A DNA stretch of 64,000 bases, from assembly GCA_022826645.1 (NCBI GenBank), contig JAJDUM010000102.1:1-64000 (forward strand), given 5' to 3'. Position 1 is the first letter of the stretch. Each line of letters starts with the position of its first letter. Source of the DNA: Candidatus Poribacteria bacterium. Its GTDB lineage: Bacteria > Poribacteria > WGA-4E > PCPOR2b. Of this stretch, positions 45,801 to 54,779 are shown piece after piece. A model generated the notes under the pieces. It made no database searches. It saw nothing but the letters and a program-made list of their open reading frames with translations, and was not told the DNA's origin. A program made the translations under genes and the position numbers.

Positions 45801-46791
45801 TATTTGTTCCGATTTTGACGATTATTTTTGCAATTTTGTCTTCTTGGCGCAAATCACGACGGTAGGCAGGAAAATAGAAGAGTGGAACGCCCCCAACTCT
45901 CAGGACAATATTTTTGGCAATCAACTCTCTGTTTACTTTGACGATAATTTGTGACGCACTGAAGTAGTAGTGGGGGTGTTTGAGGGAACATGTCGTCAGG
46001 GCACCACCACGGATATAGGATTCATCATCTTCGATCTTGAAGATTTCCGTACCACGGTAGTACCACGGGTCGCTGAATGTGAAGCCTTCACGAACAATTC
46101 CTTTTTTCGTCTCAAGGTTATAAACCAGTTCGTTTGCAAACGTTTCTTCCTTTCCAATGAGTAGGTGTACGTTTCCCGCTGCCCGCATGACATTTTCATC
46201 GAAATCCGCCCAGATGTGGTCTGCATAGAGTATAACTTCGTCATATTTGATTAATCCGTTTCCGTGAATCTGGATCAGATTGTTGTGGAAGGAAAGATCG
46301 TCGCCTTTTGCGAGTAGGTCCCCTGCTTCAGGCGTCATGTTTTCCGGATCGAGCTTTCGACTGGCTTGGGCGGGTTCGTCAGACGTAGGAGAATCTGTCG
46401 CTGGTGGAGGTTCTGATATTTCTTCGGGAGGTACTGTGGATGGGGCCTCAGCCGCATCGGTGGAAGTTTCGGGGGTGGGAGCATCTGCGGTTGAGGAGGC
46501 TTCTGGTGGCGTCTCAGTTTGGACGCTGGGCACCTCTTCATCAGTGGTAGAAAGCGGGTCGGTTTGGGCGGCTGATTTGCCCACAGACAAAGTTAGGCTA
46601 AGCGTGAAAATCGCGACTGATAGGACGCAAAGACCGAGACGGGATACATCGGGGCCAAAACGTAAAACATGCCGTGTTTTCCGCAACAATCGATCAAGGA
46701 ATTGGAAGCAGGGAGGGTTAGGAAATCGGCAGGGCGATTTCTCTACATTGTCTACAATCTTTTGCCATTTCCGTTTTTCCCTCCTCTCCAT
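42835..46791 (-). CDS. lptD: LptD with two parvulin domains inside the barrel
   Basis: 1318 residues; LptD proteins are usually 750-1000. LptD inserts LPS into the outer leaflet of the outer membrane. N-terminal membrane/signal segment at about 51-75, a Pro/Thr/Ser-rich spacer to 155, then an OstA/LptA-like domain (160-300: LIQIHGNGLIKYDEV, ADHIWADFDENVMRAAGNV, ending VPLFYFPAYR). The barrel begins at about 330. Residues 375-525 then form a parvulin-type prolyl isomerase domain (DFAAIAQEKSTD, QGGDMGFL, AVFQLEPGEITPV, SGFHILKVD). Residues 529-628 form a second, weaker one (LEELAGQYEEVEIS, GAGFLLNEM, TYIFELIEK), followed by an acidic linker to 712, after which barrel strands resume and run to the end (aromatic C-terminal Phe). 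SurA, LptD's chaperone, is encoded next door. Last gene before a strong terminator. Confidence 0.88.
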   Translation of the reverse strand: MERREKRKWQKIVDNVEKSPCRFPNPPCFQFLDRLLRKTRHVLRFGPDVSRLGLCVLSVAIFTLSLTLSVGKSAAQTDPLSTTDEEVPSVQTETPPEASSTADAPTPETSTDAAEAPSTVPPEEISEPPPATDSPTSDEPAQASRKLDPENMTPEAGDLLAKGDDLSFHNNLIQIHGNGLIKYDEVILYADHIWADFDENVMRAAGNVHLLIGKEETFANELVYNLETKKGIVREGFTFSDPWYYRGTEIFKIEDDESYIRGGALTTCSLKHPHYYFSASQIIVKVNRELIAKNIVLRVGGVPLFYFPAYRRDLRQEDKIAKIIVKIGTNSHQGVFLSVILPLARRFRYDGALLFDHSSRRGSGTGFDGKYRVNDAKIQEIIVPLPPNATPSERTKLEEKAQELADRLDGEYDRYKLRQLFLEYKISEEDIVAAREKADNTYIQLQEVDADFAAIAQEKSTDQGTRFQGGDMGFLVPGERDEEGELRLDPILEEAVFQLEPGEITPVLRTESGFHILKVDHVLDVYGEREFQISRIDIAIEPSQETRNTIQTTAKEIQERAEAGETLEELAGQYEEVEISEANDGAGFLLNEMDRRWKHPVSRLEGPGAVTWPVNTERGTYIFELIEKEPTPTFEETARQFEMEWAAMEAEFGQPPTREDSEIEQPKEETDEQSDRDRNISAEEDSTPIVWEPDKTEDDETTDLSEGAAEEEPLQVYQKYDYRGKWEMPTVIHSQAQRLYSGDHTGIINTRKGYRLIKIDKRRTYRGDLYFYTNDEFSYDRRSPFKTGRRWNMRWGHRHTFYTPWDSRARSRRPVSFVGRVAWRAREFEEEGFGINESAVNSFGVLTWGSAFSGLDHEDRDEDGNLKFSYKTLGEFLGRLQVNHTLNLSDEGTTNLQKLPALELSLSRMRLDGLPIFKTINSRLTKVSEALRTDLPILSMLAVPTFDNISFDLDTDFGNFFRERFRDEENIYLQTMDLGFDLRKQSVLQIIPNRELRLDMDFDTNLIWHDKDREGNQNIFRSIYSSRLSASNLLFRIYDISFIPGARRMRHQINSRVSFDYSPPVNREDAPQLYPFGPSVYFFERKNLSYNFDTSIEVKTRGSRSALRVLNFNTRIAADFTKFEALGERRYVPIESRMTIVPLASRNLNITFTSTHDPNESRYDGKRLKQVGFRSNVSYRRDKWNFTFGNAFNKRTQRAFRSLTGSLRIRPSHLFELNLSVNYDWIEKQFYSQSITFRRNLHNWNMTIRWHRIGIKREPPFDNVRQDFTFQINLIAEPAASVGVGYDATTDTWGFRTLPAGVPYDSFGVGNSLGRSYF

Positions 46792-46849
46792 CCTATTTTC
46801 CCTCTGCTACGCTGTAATATCAACTATTCGAAAGTCAGATTTTCCTACC

Positions 46850-48160
46850 TCAATCCTCGCTGTCAAATAATTCAGATTTAACTTTTATGAAGGAATTTTC
46901 CTTAAGCAGATCCGTGTAGATTTGCCATTCCTCTTGGAATTTTTGCTGACGCAGCATCATTCGGATCTGGTCTTTTTCAGCATCACTTAACTCAGGGGCA
47001 GCGCGGCTATCGATCTTAAAGATATGCACACCGTACGTCGTTTTGATCGGCGTACTATGTGATCCGATGGAGAGCTCCTCAATAACTTTTCGAGTGTCGG
47101 GATTTAATTCGCTGAGGGAGCGAATCCCGAGGTCACCACCGTTGGCCTTTGTCTGTGCATCGTCGGAATATTGTCGTGCGAGCGTGTCGAAATCTTCACC
47201 CTGATTTAACCGCTGCAAGAGACTATCTGCACGTTCATAGGCAGCTTCAATCGCCTCCTCACTCGGCTTCAAACTGACAACGAGATGACGAAAAGCAACG
47301 ATCTGCTCATCTTTGCGTTCGACTTTGAAGAGATAAAGCCCATCATTGCCTTCAACCGGCTCGCTAATCTCGCCAGCGTTAAGCGCGGAAAGCGCATCAC
47401 GGAAGGTATCCGAGAGGGCGCTTATTTCTGATATGGGGAGTTCGTTCAATACCCCAACCCCTGCTTGTCTATGTTCAGCGTCAGCGTAGGCTTGTGCAAG
47501 TCTCTCAAAATCTGCTCCAGCCTCTAATTCTTGAAGAATTGTGTTGATTTTCCCGAGGGCGAGGGCTCGATCTGCCTCGCTTGGCTTGAAAGCAACGAAG
47601 ATGTGTCGAAGGTGGACGCTGTCCGTTTTAGTGGGCAATTGCGAACGGTTTTCTTCAAAAAACTTCTGTATGTCTGAATCCCGTATTTGCAACCTTGGAA
47701 GGATACGTTGCATGACGAGTCTGTCCGCCATCAGGTTGCGTTTAGCCTGTTCACGGAAAGACATCAGCGTGTAACCTTCCTTCTTTAATGCTTGAGCAAG
47801 TTCCGCTTCAGTTTCAATGTTATACTGTTCTTTGAAGTTTTGCAGATATTGCTCAACTTCAGCCTCCGTGATTTCGATTTTTAGCGTTAATGCTGTTTCA
47901 ACGAGAAGCATTTGACGGATCAGCTGGTCGAGGAGCGCGGCTCTCTCCTCCTCTGCCTTTTGCATCGCTTCGCGTTCACTAAATCGGTAAACTTGCTGAA
48001 GTTCCAGCCCTTTTTGCTTAACAACGCTGTCGAGTTCCCACCTGGTGATCACATCTTCGTTGACATACGCAACGATCTGATCAAACCTTCGTGCGTCCAC
48101 AGGATTGATCCCACAATAAAAGATCAGTAGAATCAGCGCACATAAGCGCAATATCTTCAT
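46850..48160 (-). CDS. surA: Periplasmic chaperone/prolyl isomerase SurA
   Basis: 436-residue SurA: signal peptide to about residue 23 (VDA-RR), an N-terminal chaperone domain (DQIVAYVNEDVITRWELD, then long helices), and two parvulin domains. The first contains HIFVAFKPSEADRAL and LNAGEISEPVEGNDGLYLFKVE. The second contains HLVVSLKPSEE, DFDTLARQYSDDAQTKANGGDLG and TYGVHIFKID. It ends with a C-terminal helix that packs on the chaperone core. SurA escorts outer-membrane proteins, notably LptD, to the BAM machinery. The lptD gene follows after 58 bases, as in the E. coli lptD-surA pairing but in the opposite order. Confidence 0.95.
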   Translation of the reverse strand: MKILRLCALILLIFYCGINPVDARRFDQIVAYVNEDVITRWELDSVVKQKGLELQQVYRFSEREAMQKAEEERAALLDQLIRQMLLVETALTLKIEITEAEVEQYLQNFKEQYNIETEAELAQALKKEGYTLMSFREQAKRNLMADRLVMQRILPRLQIRDSDIQKFFEENRSQLPTKTDSVHLRHIFVAFKPSEADRALALGKINTILQELEAGADFERLAQAYADAEHRQAGVGVLNELPISEISALSDTFRDALSALNAGEISEPVEGNDGLYLFKVERKDEQIVAFRHLVVSLKPSEEAIEAAYERADSLLQRLNQGEDFDTLARQYSDDAQTKANGGDLGIRSLSELNPDTRKVIEELSIGSHSTPIKTTYGVHIFKIDSRAAPELSDAEKDQIRMMLRQQKFQEEWQIYTDLLKENSFIKVKSELFDSED

Positions 48161-48196
48161 TTGGGGATATACCTCTCTGATTCAGGGGTTGACGTT

Positions 48197-49189
48197 TTAC
48201 TGTTCTGTTTCAGGCTCGGCAGAAGCGTCGCTCTCATCAGTCGATTCGGTTTCTGCTTCCTCTTCCGGCTCCGGTGTGTCAGGGATTCGATCTGCAAAAG
48301 TTTTGACCTCCGCTTGCTCATGAAGTCGGATCAGCCAGTCGGTCATGAGTTCTTCACGCCTCTGGTTCTCGACATGTCTTTCCACATTGCGACGTACACT
48401 ATTTTCCTCAAGCGTTTGCTGACGTTCCGGCTGGACTTCCTCCTTACGGAAAATTAGGTAATAGTGCTCTCCATCAAGTTCGACATGGAGAATCTCGTCG
48501 TTCATTTGACCGACTTCCAATTCAAATGCCGCATCGCTAAAAGGTTTTGCGCGCCGCGAATACATCGTGTCATCGAAAAAGTCGGTGTCGCCCGGTATTT
48601 CGTTATTTGATCCTGGACCAATTAACTCCCCATTTGCCGCGAGTTCCTTAGCAAGATCAGCGATGTCTTCCCCATCTTTGATTCGTTGAAAGACCTCGTT
48701 TGCTCGTTCCTCATTTTGGACGGTGATGCAGGTCAGTCGTACCTTTTCCGGCACGAGATAATCACCTTTATTTTCTTCATAATAGGCTTGGTAATCTTCC
48801 TCGGTCAGCTTAATTTTCTCCTCTACTTCGATTTCTGTGATTCTGTCAACGAGCAGTTCATGGTAATAGTCCTGCACTTTTTTCAGAACCACAGGGTCCT
48901 CGTCAAGTTTCTTATCCTTGGCAAGGCAAAGTATGAGACGGCTCTCCGCCATTAGATTCATATATTCCTCATATCCGCCTTCTGCTTCCTGATACTGTGG
49001 TTGTTTGTAGCTAGGGAGTTCGCTTATCTCTTGGAGCATCTCTTCAAGCGTGATATGATGTTTCCCATCCCATTCAAATTCAGCGATTACGGTACCTTCA
49101 GCCCCAGCTTTTCCACCGCAACCGTTCAACGAAATGCTAATAACAGCGGCACCGACTAAGATAAAACCGATAATTCCCAATAACTTCAC
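48197..49189 (-). CDS. Parvulin/SurA-like lipoprotein
   Basis: 330-residue exported protein with lipobox SLNGC (LxGC) after a hydrophobic signal, so it is a lipoprotein. It is followed by a SurA_N-like helical region and one diverged parvulin-type domain (RIKDGEDIADLAKELAANGELIGPG, AAFELEVGQMNDEI). The C-terminal tail is very rich in Glu/Ser/Asp. The isomerase active-site residues are not clearly conserved, so it may be a chaperone only. The start is GTG with GGAGG 7 bases upstream. It is a tandem paralogue of the next upstream gene (shared TEIEV-EKI and YYEENK blocks) and co-transcribed with surA and lptD. Confidence 0.85.
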   Translation of the reverse strand: MKLLGIIGFILVGAAVISISLNGCGGKAGAEGTVIAEFEWDGKHHITLEEMLQEISELPSYKQPQYQEAEGGYEEYMNLMAESRLILCLAKDKKLDEDPVVLKKVQDYYHELLVDRITEIEVEEKIKLTEEDYQAYYEENKGDYLVPEKVRLTCITVQNEERANEVFQRIKDGEDIADLAKELAANGELIGPGSNNEIPGDTDFFDDTMYSRRAKPFSDAAFELEVGQMNDEILHVELDGEHYYLIFRKEEVQPERQQTLEENSVRRNVERHVENQRREELMTDWLIRLHEQAEVKTFADRIPDTPEPEEEAETESTDESDASAEPETEQ

Positions 49190-49293
49190 AGCTATACCTC
49201 CATAAAAAATTTTACGTTATATAGTTACCCAATTTTGATGACTATCTTCAGTCAACTTCTGTGCACGATGAGTCTGGTCCATTTTGCGTCTTC

Positions 49294-50256
49294 CTACTGC
49301 TCAGATTGCTCATTTTCTGGATCTTCTTCCTCTTCGGGTGTCACCGGCGGAGGGAGCAGTTCTGGATACGTTGTGAGTTTAGCCTCTGCAGTAAGCACTT
49401 CCAGCCATTCTAGGATGCGCTTCCGCTTCATCTCGCGTTTTAACGGATACTTAAGCCGAGGCTTAACCTCTTCAAAGGTCTGTTGGCGTTCTGGCTGGTG
49501 TTCTTCCTTTCGGAAAATCATATAATAGGTGGCCTCTTCGACGTCCTGCTCAAAAACTTCTTCGGTCATTTCACCAACTTCCATCGCAAAGACCTCGTCA
49601 ACGAATGCCTGCGCGCGTGCGGAAACGTCTCGAGTAAAGAGGCCAGTGTCACCCGGATCATCCGGATTTGAACCCGGACCGGTCAATACACCTTTTTCTG
49701 AAAGTTCCTTCGCTGCATCAAAGATATCCTTACCGGCTTGAATCTCTTCCAATGTTGTCTGTGCGAGTTCTTTATCGAATACCGTGACGCAGGTTGCTCG
49801 CACCTGTTCCTTATCCACATACGTATCTTTGTTTTCCTCGTAATACTCTCGGAGTGTATCCTCGTTGACGACAATTTTTTCGTCAACCTCGATTTCGGTC
49901 AAGCGTTCAACCATTAACTGGTGTTTATAGTCATTACCTTTTTTGAGGTACTCCTTATTTTTACCGAATCCTGCCTTATTCGCTGCGAGGAGCATCAGCT
50001 TTTGGTTGATCAGGTCCTCAAGAAATATTAGTTTGGCAGCTTTGGATCGATAGTTTTTCTGTTTGTATTCCGGCAGTGCTGCAATTTCCGCATTAAGTGT
50101 TGCAAGCGAAATTTCGTGTGTACCGTTCCATTCGTACCGGGCTACGACAACTTGGCTCTCGTCCATCGGTCCAGTTAAACCGTGCGAGACCGATGGATAG
50201 GGACTGCTCAAACCGATTGCCACAGCCACGACGAAAATTATCAATATTTTTTTCAT
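49294..50256 (-). CDS. Secreted parvulin/SurA-like protein
   Basis: 320 residues with a Sec signal peptide (KKILIIFVVAVAIGLSSP), a SurA_N-like helical part and one diverged parvulin-type domain (EEIQAGKDIFDAAKELSEKG, FAMEVGEMTEEV). It ends in an acidic tail. It lacks the lipobox of its paralogue at 48197 and is probably soluble in the periplasm. Start taken at 50256, where AAAGGAA lies upstream and the signal peptide begins; the frame is open to 50364. Shared stretches LTEIEVDEK and YYEENKDTY mark the tandem duplication with 48197-49189. A role in outer-membrane protein folding is inferred from context. Confidence 0.85.
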   Translation of the reverse strand: MKKILIIFVVAVAIGLSSPYPSVSHGLTGPMDESQVVVARYEWNGTHEISLATLNAEIAALPEYKQKNYRSKAAKLIFLEDLINQKLMLLAANKAGFGKNKEYLKKGNDYKHQLMVERLTEIEVDEKIVVNEDTLREYYEENKDTYVDKEQVRATCVTVFDKELAQTTLEEIQAGKDIFDAAKELSEKGVLTGPGSNPDDPGDTGLFTRDVSARAQAFVDEVFAMEVGEMTEEVFEQDVEEATYYMIFRKEEHQPERQQTFEEVKPRLKYPLKREMKRKRILEWLEVLTAEAKLTTYPELLPPPVTPEEEEDPENEQSEQ

Positions 50257-50407
50257 TGTGTGTGTTGTTCCTTTCTGGTTAAAAAAATAGGTTGCAAAGA
50301 CACCGTCTTCGCAGTTAGTGGTATATTCACACTTATTCAAAATAACATGTATGCTGATAGGCATGCCTCACAAGCACGGCTATGCAGCGCACATCACGTC
50401 TTACAGC

Positions 50408-53400
50408 TCACATCAATTTATCCAAGATACGCTTAAGCTCAGACAGGAGTGTTTTCCCCTGCACTTCTGTCATACGAATTGCCATGCGTATGGGCGGTGT
50501 AATCGAGATTCGCCGATCTTGCTCAATCAGGCGGATCAGTTTACGGGGATCAAGGCTTGTTTTTGCCTCGTCGAATGTTATCTTGACGGTTTCCTCACCC
50601 GCGACAATTCTATCAACTCCAAGTTGCTGACTGAGTTGTTTTAAGTCAGCGATTTCGAGGAGCATTTCAACCGGTTTGGGAATCTTTCCATACCGATCTA
50701 TCATCTCCTCTTCAAGTTCTTTCCGATCGACTTCCGTTTCTAAGGCAGCAATTTTTTTGTAAAGCGCGACCTTCTGTCGACTGTCGGGGACATATTCATC
50801 GGGCAGATAGGCTTCGATAGGAAGGTTAATTCGCGTTTCGACCCTCTCTTCGATTTCCTCACCCTTGAGTTTTTGTACTGCTTCTTCAACGAGTTTGCAG
50901 TACATGTCGTAACCCACAGCGGTGATATGACCGTGCTGCTCTGAACCAAGAATATTGCCGGTTCCTCGGATCTCAAGGTCGCGGAGCGCAATCTTAAATC
51001 CAGAGCCAAGGTCAGTAAATTCTTCGATAACGCGCAGGCGTTTTTGCGCACCTTCCGTAATTGCCCAGCCTTGTGGATAAAACAGATAACCGTAAGCCTG
51101 ATACTGATCGCGACCAACCCGTCCGCGTAACTGGTAAAGTTGGGCCAATCCAAACGCGTCTGCGCGATTAATCAGGATTGTGTTGACGGTTGGAATATCC
51201 ACGCCAGATTCGATGATCATAGTACAAACCAGAACGTCATATTTGTGGTTGATGAATTCCAGCATTACCTTTTCTAATTGACGTTCAGGCATTTGCCCGT
51301 GTGCGATGCAGACTCTAGCGTGTGGAACGAGGTCTTGGATTGTGGCGGCAATACTTGCGATACTCTGGACGCGGTTGTGAACAAAAAAGATCTGCCCGCC
51401 CCGTTCCATTTCTCGCAAAATCGCATCTCGAACTACGTCAGGATTATACTCCATGACATACGTTTCAATCGGCAGGCGGTTTTCCGGAGGTGTATTAATG
51501 ACACTGAAGTCGCGGATACCGACAAGAGACATATGAAGTGTACGCGGAATCGGCGTCGCTGTCAAGGTTAATACATCAACCGTCTGCTTCAGTTGTTTAA
51601 TCTTTTCTTTATGTTTTACCCCGAAACGATGTTCCTCGTCAACCACGAGCAGCCCGAGTTCCCGGAACTTGATATTTTTTGAGAGCAAGGCGTGAGTACC
51701 GATGACAATATCGACTGTTCCGTTTGCCATTCCCTCGACTACCATTTTCGTCTCTTTATCCGTTCGGAAGCGATTCAGCATTTCGACCTGAACGGGAAAA
51801 GGGGCGAAGCGCTCCTGAAATGTATTAAAGTGTTGCAGCGTAAGAATTGTGGTTGGAGCAAGGAGGGCCACCTGTTTTCCTGCCATCACTGCCTTGAACG
51901 CCGCACGAAGCGCCACCTCAGTCTTTCCGTATCCGACATCTCCGCAGATGAGCCGGTCCATGGGTCGAGGGCGTTCCATATCCTGTTTGACCTCTTCGAT
52001 CGCCTTCTGTTGGTCCGGGGTTTCTTCATAAGGAAAGAGCACCTCAAACTCTTTCTGCCAAGGAGCATCAACTGGGAAGGCATGACCCTTTCGGGATTCA
52101 CGAATAGCGTATAATTCCAGCAGTTCCTCTGCCATCTGCTCTATGGAGGCTTGCACTTTGGCTTTGACCCGTTCCCATGACGTTCCACCGAGTTTGTCCA
52201 GACGTATTTTGCTGTCCTCTTGTCCACCAATATATTTCTGGACAAGATCAATTTGATAGGTTGGAACATACAGCCTTCCCGCGTCTGCATACTCTAACGC
52301 GAGGAAGTCCTGTGGCTTTCCATCAACATCAAGGCGACGAATTCCTGCATAACGACCAATCCCATGTGAGATATGCACTACGTAATCTTTTTCCTGAAGG
52401 TCAATTAGACTTAGGAGAGGAGTTCCTTCTTTAAAGGAGGTTTTGCGGTGCCGACGATGCTCGCGTCCAAACAACTCATCTTCAGACAGTGTGATGAGCT
52501 TGAGAGTTTCATTGACAAAGCCCTCGCTGATGGTGCCGATGTTCACCGCCGTTTGGGTTGCGGGTAGGTCTCTATCCGCTAAAATGTTGTATAGCCGATC
52601 TGCGCTCTTCGGATTATCACAGAGGAAGTTGACGAAATAACCTTCATCAGTCCACTCCTTGATCTGATCCATGACCATCCGATAATTGCTGCGCGGCAGA
52701 CCGAGCGGACGCATACCAAAAGCAATTTCCTCGACCGGTTCCTCTGTATTCAGTGCAGGCGGAGTTAGCGATGTACGAGCGAGGGGATACGTATGTAAAT
52801 TGGAGATTACTGATTCAAACGGTACAAATGTCTCATCCGGTGACACCATAAACTGATCAAATGCTAATTTTCGTTCATATAGCTCTTTCGTATCCTCTAT
52901 GAGTTGGGCGCCCTCACGCTCCATCCAAGCTGGTTCAATCAGGAGGACGATAGTCTGTGGGGATAGATAATCCATGAGAATATTGGTGTCTTCATATAAC
53001 ATCGGGAGCAAGGCTTCCAGTCCATCCGGATTTGTTTCTGTTTCGAGACGGTTCGTAATCTCATTGACTGCATTTCGGTATTTTGGTGATTCATTGTCTT
53101 GGATCAGTATCTCTGATCGGGCTTTCCACAGATCAAGGGTTTCGGGGGATAGGATGATTTCTCGAACTGGACACAGCGTTATTTCTCTTGGCTGGTCATC
53201 AATTCCATCGGGAGCAGAGCGTTGTGATGTCGGATCAAATAAGCGGATAGCGTCGATTTCGTCGCCAAAGAACTCAATCCGGATGGGGGCATCGGCGGTC
53301 AATGGGTAGACATCCAGAATATCACCACGAAGAGCCAATTCTCCCTTGACTTCTACGAGGTCTACGCGCTGATAACCGTTACGCAGCAGTTGTTCGACCA

Positions 53401-53896
53401 CTTTGTTGGGGGCGATCTCATCGCCGATGCGGAGGGTCAGGAAGGCAGATTCTACAACCGATTGCGGCAAAATTTTGTGCATCAATGCTTGGATTGATGT
53501 GACAATAAACGCACGGTCTCCCTTCAACAGTTGATGCAAGCAGATCAGTCGCTCTGCAACAACATTTTTTGTTGGGGGGATACCATCATACAGGAAATTC
53601 TGCCATTGTGGGAAGAGATGGGCTTCTTCAAAATGATAGGCGGGTAAGTCTTGGATGATCTTATCTGCTTCATGCTGGGTGGGCAGGACGATGAGAAAAG
53701 ATTTATCAGCAAAATCGGCTGCCAGTGTGCTGAGTAGATAAGCGGTTGATGCACCATGCAGACCGCGTAACCAAGGTTTAGGGAGATCTGCTTGCTGATT
53801 TAGCGAGATCGGGGCACACTCCACCCTCGAAAACTGAGCGGTCAGGGCTTTAACGAGCGATTGATAGGTGTTTGACTGCTGCAGAAAATCTATCAC
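50408..53896 (-). CDS. mfd: Transcription-repair coupling factor Mfd
   Basis: 1162-residue ATP-dependent translocase that removes RNA polymerase stalled at lesions and recruits UvrA. Domains in order: UvrB-like module lacking helicase function, the RNA-polymerase-interaction (CarD-like) domain around KDYVVHISHGIGRYAG, RecG-like helicase (Walker A GDVGYGKTEVALRAA, DEEH box VVDEEHRFGVKHKE, TATPIPRT), motif VI QLRGRVGR, and the TRCF C-terminal domain. The start is GTG with GAAGGA 3 bases upstream. It follows the DUF3108 gene by only 9 bases and is followed by parvulin-like genes after 151 bases. It works with the double UvrA encoded 8 kb away. Confidence 0.97.
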   Translation of the reverse strand: MIDFLQQSNTYQSLVKALTAQFSRVECAPISLNQQADLPKPWLRGLHGASTAYLLSTLAADFADKSFLIVLPTQHEADKIIQDLPAYHFEEAHLFPQWQNFLYDGIPPTKNVVAERLICLHQLLKGDRAFIVTSIQALMHKILPQSVVESAFLTLRIGDEIAPNKVVEQLLRNGYQRVDLVEVKGELALRGDILDVYPLTADAPIRIEFFGDEIDAIRLFDPTSQRSAPDGIDDQPREITLCPVREIILSPETLDLWKARSEILIQDNESPKYRNAVNEITNRLETETNPDGLEALLPMLYEDTNILMDYLSPQTIVLLIEPAWMEREGAQLIEDTKELYERKLAFDQFMVSPDETFVPFESVISNLHTYPLARTSLTPPALNTEEPVEEIAFGMRPLGLPRSNYRMVMDQIKEWTDEGYFVNFLCDNPKSADRLYNILADRDLPATQTAVNIGTISEGFVNETLKLITLSEDELFGREHRRHRKTSFKEGTPLLSLIDLQEKDYVVHISHGIGRYAGIRRLDVDGKPQDFLALEYADAGRLYVPTYQIDLVQKYIGGQEDSKIRLDKLGGTSWERVKAKVQASIEQMAEELLELYAIRESRKGHAFPVDAPWQKEFEVLFPYEETPDQQKAIEEVKQDMERPRPMDRLICGDVGYGKTEVALRAAFKAVMAGKQVALLAPTTILTLQHFNTFQERFAPFPVQVEMLNRFRTDKETKMVVEGMANGTVDIVIGTHALLSKNIKFRELGLLVVDEEHRFGVKHKEKIKQLKQTVDVLTLTATPIPRTLHMSLVGIRDFSVINTPPENRLPIETYVMEYNPDVVRDAILREMERGGQIFFVHNRVQSIASIAATIQDLVPHARVCIAHGQMPERQLEKVMLEFINHKYDVLVCTMIIESGVDIPTVNTILINRADAFGLAQLYQLRGRVGRDQYQAYGYLFYPQGWAITEGAQKRLRVIEEFTDLGSGFKIALRDLEIRGTGNILGSEQHGHITAVGYDMYCKLVEEAVQKLKGEEIEERVETRINLPIEAYLPDEYVPDSRQKVALYKKIAALETEVDRKELEEEMIDRYGKIPKPVEMLLEIADLKQLSQQLGVDRIVAGEETVKITFDEAKTSLDPRKLIRLIEQDRRISITPPIRMAIRMTEVQGKTLLSELKRILDKLM

Positions 53897-53905
53897 GTTC
53901 CTTCT

Positions 53906-54655
53906 CTAATCCAAAAAATCAACTTTCTCCAATGCGCCAACTAACTTGCCGATGCGAGCCTCGGCTTCGATTCTAACAGGAATACGGCGCTCATCATTTG
54001 TGAGCCACATCAGATAGCCGTGCGAGGTGCGCAGCACCAATGTTTCCACACGTCCCAATGCTTTCGTTTTTATTACTTCCCGACGACGGACTTCAAGGGT
54101 GATATGTTGGCACCTATCCTTAACTAACACCGGTAGTTTATAGGTCCGACCGACCTCCAGCTCTTTTGAACGCAGGAAGTAAAGCATCGACAGATCATCC
54201 TGTATACCGATTGGGATGTGCAAACCTTTGTTATCTGAATTTTTGGTATATTGTGCCGTTCCCTCGTCATGGTCAAAATCGACTTCAACATGTGCTCGAT
54301 ACTTCTGGTCTTCTAAATCTCTAACATATTTCAGTGGGTATAGCTGATCGGTTGTCGCATAACTTTCTGTTTGATCATAAAAGTGGTACAATTTACCAAG
54401 CAGGTTTCCGGTCTGCCTTTCCGATCTGAAGCGATACACGGGCTGATCTGCCAGCGTTGTCTTTTCAACGACCTTTGTAACCTGTGTGCCAGCAGGCAAC
54501 CCCTTAATTTTGACGCTGTAAGTCAAGATCTCGCCAATTTGAATGGGGTCCTGATCAAGATTTTTGGTGTCCAGCAGTGGGTATGTTGCTGAAATGGCTA
54601 GAGAAAAGCTCAGAAAAATGAAACAACTAACCAATAGAATTTGAGCGAATCGCAA
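53906..54655 (-). CDS. DUF3108 secreted protein
   Basis: About 249 residues of the DUF3108 family: a beta-rich periplasmic or outer-membrane-associated protein (IGEILTYSVKIKGLPAGTQV, YPLKYVRDLEDQKYRAHVEVDF, ending PVRIEAEARIGKLVGALEKVDF). Function unknown; members are seen near outer-membrane biogenesis genes. I prefer a TTG start at 54655, because AAGGAG lies 9 bases upstream and the product then begins directly with a signal peptide (RFAQILLVSCFIFLSFSLAISA). Starts further up (ATG 54697, GTG 54712) have no ribosome site. The stop is 9 bases from the mfd start. Confidence 0.85.
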   Translation of the reverse strand: MRFAQILLVSCFIFLSFSLAISATYPLLDTKNLDQDPIQIGEILTYSVKIKGLPAGTQVTKVVEKTTLADQPVYRFRSERQTGNLLGKLYHFYDQTESYATTDQLYPLKYVRDLEDQKYRAHVEVDFDHDEGTAQYTKNSDNKGLHIPIGIQDDLSMLYFLRSKELEVGRTYKLPVLVKDRCQHITLEVRRREVIKTKALGRVETLVLRTSHGYLMWLTNDERRIPVRIEAEARIGKLVGALEKVDFLD

Positions 54656-54779
54656 GGGGTAACTCTCCTTATCCGATGAAACCTTCGGAAGGGTCATGTG
54701 GGGCTGAGACACGCAACAAATGGATAGTTTCGCATCCTAACTCGCGGCTTATAGGGCGGATTACCCTCCATCTTTATAT

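Noticed and set aside
46280..46870. 196-codon plus-strand open frame over the lptD start
   Set aside because: Ser/Gly/Val-rich antisense translation of the Pro/Thr-rich LptD spacer.
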